A stretch of 61,679 bases of DNA from Parabacteroides sp. 52 (GTDB taxonomy: Bacteria; Bacteroidota; Bacteroidia; Bacteroidales; Tannerellaceae). Position numbers and translations under genes: made by a program. Location of the stretch: NCBI RefSeq assembly GCF_010500925.1, contig NZ_QVMG01000013.1:1-61679 (forward strand), given 5' to 3'. Of this stretch, positions 1-7,834 are shown piece by piece; the first letter of the stretch is position 1; each line of letters opens with the position of its first letter. The notes below the pieces were generated by a model. It saw only the letters and a list, made by a program, of their open reading frames with translations. It had not been told where the DNA came from and searched no databases.

Positions 1-157
1 CAGAGAGGATCAGTTTTGATTGGCGAACAGGGGTCAACGAGGAGAGGATTTTCCACCTTGTTCCGTTAATGGAAAGGCGTACCATAATGGTGCATTTTCC
101 ATTCTTGTTTACTTGATTTTTCTTGATGTAGAAAAGAATCTTAAATGAACTACTCAT
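1..157 (-). CDS. Tyrosine integrase, N-terminal fragment (runs off left edge)
   Basis: The minus strand is open from an ATG at 155-157 to the left edge, giving 52 codons. The start, MSSSFKILFYIKKNQ followed by VNKNGKCTIMVRLSING, matches the arm DNA-binding domain that opens Bacteroidetes conjugative-transposon integrases. After about residue 42 the usual F-S-x-x-L-x-V-x-P-x-x-W pattern is poor in this frame, so the gene may be diverged or frameshifted; the rest lies outside the window. Next to tRNA-Ser, an integrase pointing away from the tRNA fits the end of an element integrated in or near that tRNA. Family is fairly clear; intactness cannot be judged. Confidence 0.6.
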   Translation of the reverse strand, partial: MSSSFKILFYIKKNQVNKNGKCTIMVRLSINGTRWKILSSLTPVRQSKLILS

Positions 158-272
158 AATTTTTTAATTTTTGCACCTAAATCTCATCGAGACAAAGGTA
201 GGGTGAATAATAAAATTACAAGCTATTGAATCGCGGACAATATGCGACAGTTCAAGGACTTATGCGGAAATT

Positions 273-317
273 GGTTACTATTTTTTCGGCCTGATTTTGA
301 GTAACCTTTTAGTAACC
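273..317. repeat. Short inverted/direct repeat between integrase and tRNA-Ser
   Basis: GGTTACTA (273-280) is repeated in inverted form as TAGTAACC (310-317), and AGTAACC also occurs directly at 300-306. The repeats sit just upstream of the integrase start. They could be integrase-binding or promoter sites; that is inference. Nothing else is recognised in 158-370. Confidence 0.35.
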
Positions 318-370
318 CGACGGTGTCTATTTTTGTCCTTTTCGGGTCTTTCAGGCGACTTGGTTATAAA

Positions 371-407
371 AGAAAAAGTCCTGTAAAACCTTGATTTTAC
401 AGGACTT
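371..407 (-). terminator. Rho-independent terminator of tRNA-Ser
   Basis: A near-perfect hairpin has arms 376-388 and 395-407 (AAGTCCTGTAAAA and its complement). It is followed on the minus strand by a T-rich run (the A-run at 371-377 on the plus strand). It lies 36 bases past the 3' end of tRNA-Ser, in the right orientation to end that transcript. Confidence 0.75.
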
Positions 408-442
408 GTCTCCTTTTGTCTGTTAGAAGTCTTTGCTTCTCA

Positions 443-528
<86 letters not shown>

Positions 529-599
529 TTAGTCTAAAAAAGTATCATAGATACGAAGTAGTTGTTCTATGATTAGGGCGTTTTCTCTCAAACGCGGTG

Positions 600-607
600 C
601 AAATGTA
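600..607 (-). promoter_or_regulatory. Candidate -7 box for tRNA-Ser
   Basis: CAAATGTA on the plus strand is TACATTTG on the minus strand, an exact match to the Bacteroidetes -7 consensus TAnnTTTG, about 70 bases upstream of the tRNA 5' end. No convincing -33 element was picked out. Confidence 0.5.
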
Positions 608-710
608 GGGATTTTTTTGATACTTCCTAATAGTTGGGGGATATTTTTTTCTTTTTTCTTTATTATTTTTCTTTTAGAAAATATGTGTGAGGCGCTAATC
701 TATTTATTAC

Positions 711-718
711 TACTTTTG
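711..718 (+). promoter_or_regulatory. Candidate -7 box for the thioredoxin gene
   Basis: TACTTTTG matches TAnnTTTG exactly, about 30 bases before the ATG at 749. It favours a short leader and the ATG at 749 over the upstream in-frame TTG at 734. Confidence 0.55.
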
Positions 719-748
719 TAGTTCTATTAATTATTGCATAGAAAACAT

Positions 749-1222
749 ATGAAAAACTGTAAAGACTTATTGCTGATCGCCCTGTTACTCCTGTCTGTGA
801 GTTGTTCCCTCTCTGCCAAATCAGATACGGATAAAAAGGAAACGGACAAAGCAGCTGCCGGTGAAGTGATCACGCTGAACAAATCAGAATTCCTTGCGAA
901 AGTATATAATTACGAAAAAAATCAGGAAAAGTGGATATACGAAGGGAATAAACCTTGCATTGTTGACTTTTACGCCGACTGGTGCCCCCCCTGCAAAAAG
1001 ATTGCTCCTATCCTGAAAGAGTTAGCTGCCGACTTTAAAAACGATATCATCATCTATAAAGTAAACGTAGACAACGAAAAAGAATTAGCCGCTTTATTCG
1101 GCATACAAAGCATCCCGTCTTTGTTGTTTGTACCTCAAGAAGGACAACCGACAATGGCCCAGGGAGCTCTTTCCAAAGAACAGTTTAACGAACAAATAAA
1201 AAGTTTGTTATTGAAGAAATAA
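749..1222 (+). CDS. Lipoprotein thioredoxin-fold protein
   Basis: The 157-residue product begins with a lipoprotein signal peptide (MKNCKDLLL then lipobox LSVSC), so it is probably a membrane-anchored envelope thiol-redox protein. The thioredoxin domain covers roughly residues 40-155. It has the active site W-C-P-P-C inside ADWCPPCKK and the conserved cis-proline loop SIPSLL. The CPPC redox pair differs from the CGPC of cytoplasmic thioredoxin. The frame extends to a TTG at 734, but the ATG at 749 directly precedes the signal peptide and follows the -7 box at a suitable distance. It is monocistronic and faces a converging TonB receptor gene across a shared terminator. The substrate is unknown. 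Confidence 0.88.
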   Translation: MKNCKDLLLIALLLLSVSCSLSAKSDTDKKETDKAAAGEVITLNKSEFLAKVYNYEKNQEKWIYEGNKPCIVDFYADWCPPCKKIAPILKELAADFKNDIIIYKVNVDNEKELAALFGIQSIPSLLFVPQEGQPTMAQGALSKEQFNEQIKSLLLKK

Positions 1223-1240
1223 AATCTGCCTTCTGACACG

Positions 1241-1280
1241 AAAAAAATAAGCTACCTCCCATGAGATAGCTTATTTTTTT
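1241..1280. terminator. Bidirectional terminator
   Basis: A perfect 14-bp stem joins 1241-1254 (seven A's then TAAGCTA) and 1267-1280. The A-run on one side and T-run on the other let it act in both directions, serving the convergent thioredoxin gene and TonB receptor gene. Confidence 0.85.
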
Positions 1281-1301
1281 GTCTATACCCTTCCCCTCAC
1301 A

Positions 1302-3191
1302 TCAGAAGGTAAAATCAATACCTCCCATAAGCGTTGCCTTAGGCATGGGAAAGCCATCGTTGATCATATACCGGGCAGCCGTCAGGTTTTCGCCTTTCAC
1401 AAAGAAGTTCACAAAACGTTTGTCATCTCCTAATTTGTAGGCCAAACGGGCATTCAGTAAAGTATAATTTTCCTTTTCCGGTGTTTCAACCGAGGTATTC
1501 GGGTACAACCCATAGATTGATTGCAGATTTACGGTTGCCGTAAATCGCCCGACAGAACAAATACCTTCGATAAAAAATGCATGTTTGGGTGCTGCTATTA
1601 TCACTTTATTGGTATGCAAGTAGCTGTAATTCGCTGTAAAAACGAAGTTTCTCAACGGATGATAAGAAGCCTCCACCTCTACCCCTTTATGATAGAACTT
1701 TCCTATATTTGTCAATTCTCCCTTGACTGGCTGAATCATATCTTTTCCATCCATATAAAAACCGGTTATTTCCCCATGAAACCGGTTTTCAAAGAAGTAT
1801 TGCCCCACCGAAACTTCATAATTCACCATATTCTCCGGTGTCAAATCGGGATTTGCTTTGGAATAGGGCAAATACGATATATAAAGTTCACGCAAGGTAG
1901 GGCTTCTGAAGCCTTTCGAAAAAGAAGCTTTTATCGCATTGCCATCAAACAGACGAAAGGTGATACCCGCCTGAGGTATCCATTGATTTCCATAAGCGCT
2001 ATTGTATTCATAACGCATACCGGCATGCAGGCTCACCTTCCCGAACAATTCCTGTTGCAGGATAAGATAAAGAGCCAGTTCATCCACCGTTTTATCTACG
2101 ATTTCCTCTGCAGTCCCTTGGATCGTATCGTTCCAGGCATGTCCTCCCCAATTTTTATAATCAACCCCTGCCGTAAAACTATTGCCTTCAAACGGACGGA
2201 AGGATTGATACAGAAGAACACCCCGATTATGGTCATCGGAACGAAAAAGATAAGAACGCGGTTGCCCTCCCATCGGATAGCCATCGTTTATTTTATGATT
2301 TCCCCAGTTGTAAAAAGCCTGTACAGCCCCACTGGATTTATCAAACGTATTTTCAAACCCCAAAGAAGCTGTTCCGCGCAAGATATGCATCACATGTTCC
2401 TGCATCGGACTCTCCACCGTTCCCGGATTTTGAGTTTTATACTTTGCCAGACTGATATCTCCTTTTACTTTGTACTTTTCATTGAAACGGTATCCCAGGT
2501 TTGCAAAACCATTCGTAATATGAAAAGCCGAATGAGGGCGGTGCCCATCTGTCCGATCATGGTTGACCGAAACAAAGCTACGAAAGCCTCCTACGTTATA
2601 CCCATTGTTTATCATGTACTTCTGCGTATTATAGGAGCCATACATCATGCGCACCTGGGTACGTCGCCCCACACGATCCTGCTGCCGGGTTATGATATTG
2701 ACCACTCCTCCCATCGCATTCGAACCATAAAGCAAAGACCCCGGGCCTCGGATGACCTCTACCCGTTCCACATCCGATGCCACATAAGTATCCGGCAAAG
2801 CATGTCCGAATACTCCTGCCCACTGCGGTTGTCCATCGAAAAGCATCAACACCTTATTACCTTGCCCTACCCCACGAATATTAACGGTTCCTGCCGATCC
2901 ACCCGAAACGCCGAAACCAGTAATCCCTTTTTGCGTGACAAATAATCCAGGTACCCTATGAGACAATACCGGCAACAAAGCCGATTCACTGCTGCCTTCT
3001 ATTTCATTACGTTCAATTACAGAAATTGATAATGGAACACTGTTTCTATTTACCTTGATTCTGTTTGCAGAGACAACCACACCTTTCAAATTCACCAAAC
3101 TGTCAACCACCTCCGGCTCATTTTCTGTTGCATAGATTGAAAAAGAAAGACACAGAAAAGCCATACAGGCGACACACAACCCTCTCTTCAT
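1302..3191 (-). CDS. TonB-dependent outer-membrane receptor
   Basis: The product (629 residues) is an outer-membrane beta-barrel receptor for energy-driven uptake of a bound ligand. A Sec signal peptide (MKRGLCVACMAFLCLSFS) opens it. The plug domain follows, with NIRGVGQGNKVLMLFDG and the hallmark VERVEVIRGPGSLLYGSNAMGG ending in VVNIITR. The long barrel ends in an aromatic residue (IDFTF), the BAM signal. The length is that of small siderophore, heme or cobalamin receptors and not of the larger SusC type, and no SusD partner lies beside it. The open frame runs upstream to 3299, but the ATG at 3191 starts the signal peptide and follows a -7 box at 3227-3234. The ligand cannot be told from sequence. 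Confidence 0.9.
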   Translation of the reverse strand: MKRGLCVACMAFLCLSFSIYATENEPEVVDSLVNLKGVVVSANRIKVNRNSVPLSISVIERNEIEGSSESALLPVLSHRVPGLFVTQKGITGFGVSGGSAGTVNIRGVGQGNKVLMLFDGQPQWAGVFGHALPDTYVASDVERVEVIRGPGSLLYGSNAMGGVVNIITRQQDRVGRRTQVRMMYGSYNTQKYMINNGYNVGGFRSFVSVNHDRTDGHRPHSAFHITNGFANLGYRFNEKYKVKGDISLAKYKTQNPGTVESPMQEHVMHILRGTASLGFENTFDKSSGAVQAFYNWGNHKINDGYPMGGQPRSYLFRSDDHNRGVLLYQSFRPFEGNSFTAGVDYKNWGGHAWNDTIQGTAEEIVDKTVDELALYLILQQELFGKVSLHAGMRYEYNSAYGNQWIPQAGITFRLFDGNAIKASFSKGFRSPTLRELYISYLPYSKANPDLTPENMVNYEVSVGQYFFENRFHGEITGFYMDGKDMIQPVKGELTNIGKFYHKGVEVEASYHPLRNFVFTANYSYLHTNKVIIAAPKHAFFIEGICSVGRFTATVNLQSIYGLYPNTSVETPEKENYTLLNARLAYKLGDDKRFVNFFVKGENLTAARYMINDGFPMPKATLMGGIDFTF

Positions 3192-3226
3192 TTTAAACTT
3201 ATTTGTGATTATATATAAGAATGCCG

Positions 3227-3234
3227 CAAAAGTA
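3227..3234 (-). promoter_or_regulatory. Candidate -7 box for the TonB receptor
   Basis: CAAAAGTA, read TACTTTTG on the minus strand, matches TAnnTTTG 36 bases upstream of the ATG at 3191. It rules out the longer frame that begins at 3299. Confidence 0.5.
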
Positions 3235-3307
3235 ATACAATTGCTTATAAGTGTAACACATTCGTAAAAGTACAACTCATTTTCATCTATTGCATGCATC
3301 CTTTTTA

Positions 3308-3315
3308 TACCTTTG
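3308..3315 (+). promoter_or_regulatory. Candidate -7 box for lrgAB
   Basis: TACCTTTG matches TAnnTTTG. A transcript starting a few bases downstream would exclude the in-frame ATG at 3294 and favour the ATG at 3336 as the lrgA start. Confidence 0.55.
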
Positions 3316-3335
3316 TGCGGTTTTTAATAGATGTC

Positions 3336-3716
3336 ATGATAAAAGGTCTATTTTTTATTCTTCTGTTTTACTTCCTAGGGGAAGTATGCAGCATCGGTAT
3401 CGACGGGTTTATCCCCGGCAGTGTGATCGGCATGATCCTCCTTTTCCTGAGTTTATTCTTTAAACTGATCGCCCCCGAGAGCGTAAAAGACGCGGCGACT
3501 GTCATTACTAAAAACATGGCAGTCTTTTTTGTACCTCCCGCCGTCGGATTGATGGCATATGCCGAACTAATTTCTCAATCTATCTGGGCCATCTCTTTGG
3601 CAATTATTGTCAGCACGGTACTGACGATCATTGTTGTAGCCGTGATCCAAGAAAGTTTTGAAAAAAGAAAAGAACGAACAAAAACGAAAAACAAATGGAA
3701 AAGTTCGAAAAAATAA
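3336..3716 (+). CDS. lrgA: LrgA/CidA family membrane protein
   Basis: The small (126-residue) polytopic protein belongs to the holin-like LrgA/CidA family, which in other bacteria modulates murein hydrolase export and, with LrgB, small organic acid transport. Four hydrophobic segments are visible, along with the family signatures IPGSVIGMILLF and FFVPPAVGLM. The C-terminus is short and strongly basic. The ATG at 3336 is chosen because the -7 box at 3308-3315 leaves the upstream ATG outside the transcript. The stop codon lies inside lrgB (22-bp overlap), which points to translational coupling. Confidence 0.85.
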   Translation: MIKGLFFILLFYFLGEVCSIGIDGFIPGSVIGMILLFLSLFFKLIAPESVKDAATVITKNMAVFFVPPAVGLMAYAELISQSIWAISLAIIVSTVLTIIVVAVIQESFEKRKERTKTKNKWKSSKK

Positions 3717-4405
3717 CCGCCTTACTTTCCGGAGAAGTGTTCCTTCTTTGCCTGGTGCTCGGCTCCTTTTTGTTAGGGGTTTACCTTTACAAACGGTTAA
3801 AATTCCCATTACTCCAACCCTTATTGATCTCGGTAGTGATTATTATCCCATTCCTAAAGATTGCGGATATCGAATATAATACCTTTTACCAGCAGACCAA
3901 GATCCTGAATTTCATGCTCGGTCCCAGTGTCGTGGCATTGGGATATATCCTGTACGAGCAAATCGAATACATCAAAGGCAATGTCATGTCGATGTTGATT
4001 GCCGTCTTTGCAGGTAGCCTGGTCGGCATTGTAACGGTTATCGGAACAGCCAAACTCATGGGTGCCGATAAAATCCTGCAAATGTCCCTGGCTCCCAAAT
4101 CAGTAACTACCCCTATTGCCATCAGTATAGCCCAGAACACCGGGGGCGTCCCGGAGTTAGCCGTTGCTTTTGTGGTGATCTGCGGCATCTTCGGTGGTTT
4201 GGTCGGCCCCCTGATCCTGCGTTATCTCGGCATCCAAAGCAAGATCGCCAAAGGCCTGGCTATCGGATCCGCCTCCCACGCCTTAGGCACCACGCGTGCC
4301 CTTGAAATGGGAGCCCTCGAAGGTGCCATCAGCGGACTGGCCATCGGCATTATGGGAGTGATGACAGCGATCTTGATTCCTTTTGTGGAGAGATTCATTT
4401 TGTAA
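3695..4405 (+). CDS. lrgB: LrgB/CidB family membrane protein
   Basis: The 236-residue multi-pass protein is the usual partner of LrgA. Family hallmarks are LGPSVVALG in the middle, SLAPKSVTTPIAISIA in the conserved core, and the glycine-rich SHALGTTRALEMG near the end. Length is typical. The start overlaps the end of lrgA by 22 bp, so the two are almost surely co-translated. It converges on the HU-like gene with 27 bases between stop codons. The family role (programmed lysis control or pyruvate/glycolate transport) is known from other bacteria and not shown here. Confidence 0.88.
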   Translation: MEKFEKITALLSGEVFLLCLVLGSFLLGVYLYKRLKFPLLQPLLISVVIIIPFLKIADIEYNTFYQQTKILNFMLGPSVVALGYILYEQIEYIKGNVMSMLIAVFAGSLVGIVTVIGTAKLMGADKILQMSLAPKSVTTPIAISIAQNTGGVPELAVAFVVICGIFGGLVGPLILRYLGIQSKIAKGLAIGSASHALGTTRALEMGALEGAISGLAIGIMGVMTAILIPFVERFIL

Positions 4406-4432
4406 CAACTCACTGAATCAATAAGTTCATTT

Positions 4433-5014
4433 TCAAAGAAGTACATACACCTTATGCGTCTTCATCCCCGAAGAAGTTATCAGTCCTTCTTTTTCAAAAT
4501 ATTCAATATCTTTTGTAGCCTGATAGCGGGAACAATTATTCAGAAGGGCATATTTAGAAATATTAATATATCCATAGGTTTCTATATAGCCAATCATCTG
4601 CCTTTTTCGTTTTGTCAAAGAGGCATGAACCGGAGATTGTTTGATTAATTCGAATTGAGCTTCATTTATTTTTTCTTTCAGAGACGGGCTGTATCTGAAA
4701 TTCACCCCATGCGCTTCCACCTGTACGCTCTCTCCCTTCTCTGTCTCGACGAGCGTACTATGCAAAGACAAAGAGAAAGAGCCAATACCTTCCAATTCAA
4801 AATTATAGCCATTGACTAAAGCTTTACCCATATACTTTGCGGTTGCATCCAATACGGCCTTGATCTGGGCGGAATTCACACCCAACTCACGTAATTCACT
4901 ACAAATCTCTTCCAAACGAATAGTGCCTTTGCTTTGCACACGTGCCTGTGGACGGCTTGTTTCTGCATGTACTCCGGGAAGAGGGATCTCATAAAGACTA
5001 AATTTCACTTTCAT
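4433..5014 (-). CDS. HU-like DNA-binding protein with C-terminal winged helix
   Basis: The 193-residue product has two parts. Residues 1 to about 125 resemble the Bacteroidetes-specific HU-like (HU-HIG) family: a short N-terminal strand (VKFSLYEIPLP), an IRLEEICSELRELG helix, and a body ending NFRYSPSLKEKI. Residues about 133-193 look like a winged helix-turn-helix domain: KRKRQMIGYIETYGYI, then a recognition-helix-like CSRYQATKDIEYFEKEGLI and a short wing. The second domain suggests sequence-specific binding on top of DNA bending, which is inference. A candidate promoter at 5156-5163 places the four-dyad array at 5054-5141 inside its 5' leader. Confidence 0.75.
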   Translation of the reverse strand: MKVKFSLYEIPLPGVHAETSRPQARVQSKGTIRLEEICSELRELGVNSAQIKAVLDATAKYMGKALVNGYNFELEGIGSFSLSLHSTLVETEKGESVQVEAHGVNFRYSPSLKEKINEAQFELIKQSPVHASLTKRKRQMIGYIETYGYINISKYALLNNCSRYQATKDIEYFEKEGLITSSGMKTHKVYVLL

Positions 5015-5053
5015 AGTTCGTCGTTTTTAATGGTAAATCATAAAGAGAATTCT

Positions 5054-5141
5054 ATTGCCGATGCGCTTCGACAATATTACCGATCATGTTCGGCAATATT
5101 GCTGAAGGCGTTCGTCAATGTTGCCGATGCGCATCGGCAAT
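5054..5141. repeat. Four-dyad array A (4 x 22 nt)
   Basis: Four back-to-back 22-nt imperfect palindromes sit at 5054-5075, 5076-5097, 5098-5119 and 5120-5141. The best copy has the core TTGCCGATGCGCATCGGCAA. The outer ends form an 18-bp perfect inverted repeat (5049-5066 with 5129-5146), so the whole array can fold as one long hairpin or as four small ones. It lies between the HU-like gene and the divergent GH88 gene. The same layout recurs at 29290-29377 and 55654-55741. No spacers are present, so it is not a CRISPR. Confidence 0.92.
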
Positions 5142-5155
5142 AGAATCACCCGGAA

Positions 5156-5163
5156 CAAATATA
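5156..5163 (-). promoter_or_regulatory. Candidate -7 box for the HU-like gene
   Basis: CAAATATA, read TATATTTG on the minus strand, matches TAnnTTTG. If used, it starts a leader of about 135 nt that carries all four dyads of array A. Confidence 0.45.
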
Positions 5164-5349
5164 GGATAAATCGTTCTATTTCAACAACAAAACACCTATA
5201 AAATCCGGTTAATTTATCGACATTTTCCAGAGGCTTTGAAAATCAAAGGATAGAAATCCACTTCGGAGAAAAAAAATAAAATATAATTCTATCACATTTT
5301 ATTAACTCTTTTTATTGAGTGGTTTTTAGGCAGTTTTGCAACTTCATTA

Positions 5350-5357
5350 TATCTTTG
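5350..5357 (+). promoter_or_regulatory. Candidate -7 box for the GH88 gene
   Basis: TATCTTTG matches TAnnTTTG exactly, 38 bases before the ATG at 5396. Confidence 0.5.
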
Positions 5358-5395
5358 CATCTTTGATTTTAACTTATTAACGTCATAATTTAATA

Positions 5396-6664
5396 ATGAA
5401 AAAAACGGGATCACGCACCTTTCTAAGGAAACAATCTGCATTTATCGTAACATTACTTTGTATGGCTTCATTGACAGCCTGTAATTCGGAAGTAAAAGAA
5501 GAAAAAAAGTTCATCGAAGAAAACACCACCTTTGCTTCGGCTCAAACAGTAAAAATGTTGGAAACAACCGGAGAGCCCAACGGTAAAAACTTTCCCCGGC
5601 GAATAAACAAAGAAGGCAAACTATCCGTAACCAACAAATGGGACTGGACTCCCGGCTTCTTCCCCGGTACTCTATGGTATCTGTACGAACTGACCGGCGA
5701 CACAGTCTGGCAGCAGGAAGCAGAGAAATGGACCTGGCAAATGGAAGAAGTGCAACACTTCAGCGCCCATCACGATATTGGCTTTATGATGTATTGCAGC
5801 TACGGTAATGCCGAACGATTGGCATCCCGTCCGGAATACAAAGATATTTTGGTGCAAAGTGCCAACTCGCTCTGTACCCGTTTCAGCGACACCACCCAGG
5901 TTATCGAATCATGGAACTACCGGAAAGCATGGGATGGAACAGAATGGTTCTACCCGGTGATCATTGATAATATGATGAACCTCGAATTGCTTTTTTATGC
6001 TTCAAAGGTAACCGGTGACCCGAAATATTACGATGTGGCAGTCACCCACGCCAATACAACCCTGAAAAATCATTTCCGCGAGGATTACAGCAGTTACCAT
6101 GTTGTCAACTATGACGAGACAACCGGTGAAGCTCTCCACCGGCAAACCTGCCAGGGATATAGCGACAACTCCACCTGGTCACGCGGACAAGCCTGGGCTA
6201 TTTACGGATATACCATGAGTTACCGGGAAACCAAAGACCCGGCTTACCTGGAAGCAGCCAAGAACTTTGCCCAATATTACATCGATCATCTACCGGAAGA
6301 CCTCGTTCCGTTGTGGGATTTCAATGTAGGAGAAGAAGGATATATCCCTCAGGGAAATTCATATGCCGTACAATACCCAGCCAAAGTAAAAGACGCTTCA
6401 GCTGCAGCGATCACCTGTTCGGCCTTCTTTGAACTGGGCGAAATCACCCAGGATCCTCAATATACCGATCTGGCCATCCGCATGTTAAAAAGCCTGGCTT
6501 CTCCAGCATACCGTGCGCCATTGGGTGAAAATGCCAACTTCATCATCATGCACTGCACAGGCAGTCTGCCACACAGATCGGAGATCGACAGCCCGTTGGT
6601 ATATGCAGATTATTATTTCTTGGAAGCATTGATCAGATACAAACGTTACTTATCCACTTTATAA
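5396..6664 (+). CDS. Family 88 glycoside hydrolase (unsaturated glucuronyl hydrolase), lipoprotein
   Basis: The 422-residue enzyme is expected to hydrate the 4,5-unsaturated uronic acid at the non-reducing end of lyase-made oligosaccharides, so the sugar falls off. A lipoprotein signal peptide ends in LTAC (Cys about 29). The (alpha/alpha)6 barrel carries the two family aspartates: D127 in HHDIGFMMY and D191 in IDNMMNLELLFYASKVTGD, matching the catalytic pair of Bacillus UGL. SDNSTWSRGQAWAIYG is also typical. It stands alone with its own -7 box, with no lyase or SusCD genes adjacent, so its polysaccharide (glycosaminoglycan or pectin type) cannot be named. Confidence 0.9.
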   Translation: MKKTGSRTFLRKQSAFIVTLLCMASLTACNSEVKEEKKFIEENTTFASAQTVKMLETTGEPNGKNFPRRINKEGKLSVTNKWDWTPGFFPGTLWYLYELTGDTVWQQEAEKWTWQMEEVQHFSAHHDIGFMMYCSYGNAERLASRPEYKDILVQSANSLCTRFSDTTQVIESWNYRKAWDGTEWFYPVIIDNMMNLELLFYASKVTGDPKYYDVAVTHANTTLKNHFREDYSSYHVVNYDETTGEALHRQTCQGYSDNSTWSRGQAWAIYGYTMSYRETKDPAYLEAAKNFAQYYIDHLPEDLVPLWDFNVGEEGYIPQGNSYAVQYPAKVKDASAAAITCSAFFELGEITQDPQYTDLAIRMLKSLASPAYRAPLGENANFIIMHCTGSLPHRSEIDSPLVYADYYFLEALIRYKRYLSTL

Positions 6665-6721
6665 AAAAAAGTTTTATCAAAGTGTAACCTATAAGGAAAA
6701 ACAACGTCTATATAAATAAAG

Positions 6722-6756
6722 GAAGGGTGTAGCAAATAACATTTGACACACCCTTC
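6722..6756 (+). terminator. Hairpin after GH88 gene
   Basis: A perfect 9-bp stem (GAAGGGTGT with ACACCCTTC) closes a 17-nt loop about 60 bases after the stop codon. The following TTCGGTTTT is only a weak T-tract, so termination is likely but not certain. Confidence 0.5.
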
Positions 6757-6904
6757 TTCGGTTTTAAATGTTTCAGGTTCCTTTCTCGACGTAGTATTAT
6801 TAGTAGAAGTTCGCCACAACATTTCAGGCAGACCTGCGTTTTATCGTAAAGATATAAAAACCACAATCAAATAAAATATATCTTTACGCTCTCTAAGGAC
6901 CTAT

Positions 6905-6912
6905 TAACTTTG
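6905..6912 (+). promoter_or_regulatory. Candidate -7 box of the ABC-RND operon
   Basis: TAACTTTG matches TAnnTTTG 15 bases before the first start codon (6928). No other strong match was noticed between the seven genes up to 22388, which fits one transcript. Confidence 0.55.
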
Positions 6913-6927
6913 TGAACAGATGTATAG

Positions 6928-7818
6928 ATGAGTATATTGATAAAAGGGCTTAATAAAGTATATCCTAACGGAAACCACGCACTAAAAGATGTTGATCTGG
7001 AAATACCGACCGGCATGTTCGGCTTATTGGGACCCAATGGCGCCGGGAAATCTACATTGATGCGTATCCTGGTAGCCTTGATGGAACCCACCTCCGGCAA
7101 AGTAGACATATTCGGATACGACCTACACAAACAGCGCAAGGAGATCCGGCGTATCTTAGGCTATCTGCCCCAGGATTTTCGTTTCTTTGCCAAATATAAG
7201 ACCTATGAATTCCTGGATTATGCCGCACGTTTATCGGGTATGAACAGCCACAAACAGCGCAAACAGGCAGTAGATGCCATGCTGGAGAATGTCGGTTTGT
7301 TTGATGTACGCGAACGCTATGCCAACAAACTTTCGGGAGGTATGAAACGCCGTTTGGGTATTGCCCAGGCATTGATACACGAGCCCAAAGTTATCATTGT
7401 GGACGAACCCACCACAGGCTTGGACCCGGAAGAGCGTATCCGTTTCCGTAACCTTCTCTCGGAAGTGAGCAAAAACGATGTGACAATCATACTGTCTACC
7501 CATATTGTCGGGGATATATCCAGTACCTGTAAATGCATGGCTTTGATGAACAAAGGAGAAGTATCCTTTTACGGTTCGCCGGAAGACATGCTAAAACGGA
7601 CAGAAGGCAAAGTCTGGCGCATACAGGTCAACAGCGATGAATTACATGAGGTAGACAAACGTTATCCGGTGATATCGACTATTCCTTCTGGAGCGGGATG
7701 GGAAGTACAGGTCGTAGCCGATGAGATTACAGGCTATCAGGCAGAAGCCTACCCCCCCAACCTGGAGCACGCCTATGTCTATTATATGGAAAACCTGAAT
7801 GCAAGGGGTAATTATTAA
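6928..7818 (+). CDS. ABC transporter ATP-binding protein
   Basis: The 296-residue cytoplasmic ATPase belongs to the ABC-2 exporter type. It has A-loop Tyr12, Walker A GPNGAGKST (35-43), Q-loop in YLPQDF, signature LSGGM (135-139), Walker B VIIVDEP with D159 and catalytic E160, and H-loop STHI. A C-terminal tail of about 75 residues (GKVWRIQV, later PPNLEHAYVYY) is shared with the ATPase domain fused to the RND pump at 16949-21658, so the two are paralogues in one operon. It is the first gene of the operon; its partner permease begins 16 bases after its stop codon. Substrate unknown. Confidence 0.93.
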   Translation: MSILIKGLNKVYPNGNHALKDVDLEIPTGMFGLLGPNGAGKSTLMRILVALMEPTSGKVDIFGYDLHKQRKEIRRILGYLPQDFRFFAKYKTYEFLDYAARLSGMNSHKQRKQAVDAMLENVGLFDVRERYANKLSGGMKRRLGIAQALIHEPKVIIVDEPTTGLDPEERIRFRNLLSEVSKNDVTIILSTHIVGDISSTCKCMALMNKGEVSFYGSPEDMLKRTEGKVWRIQVNSDELHEVDKRYPVISTIPSGAGWEVQVVADEITGYQAEAYPPNLEHAYVYYMENLNARGNY

Positions 7819-7834
7819 TTATAAATTGTATCCC

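Noticed and set aside
1521..2945. Long open frame (474 codons) on the plus strand opposite the TonB receptor
   Set aside because: It is a mirror of the receptor gene; the sequence is rich in Ile, Arg and His with no recognisable motif, whereas the minus strand codes a clear plug and barrel.
5054..5141. Array A considered as a CRISPR
   Set aside because: Units abut with no spacers, each is a palindrome, there are only four, and no cas gene is present.
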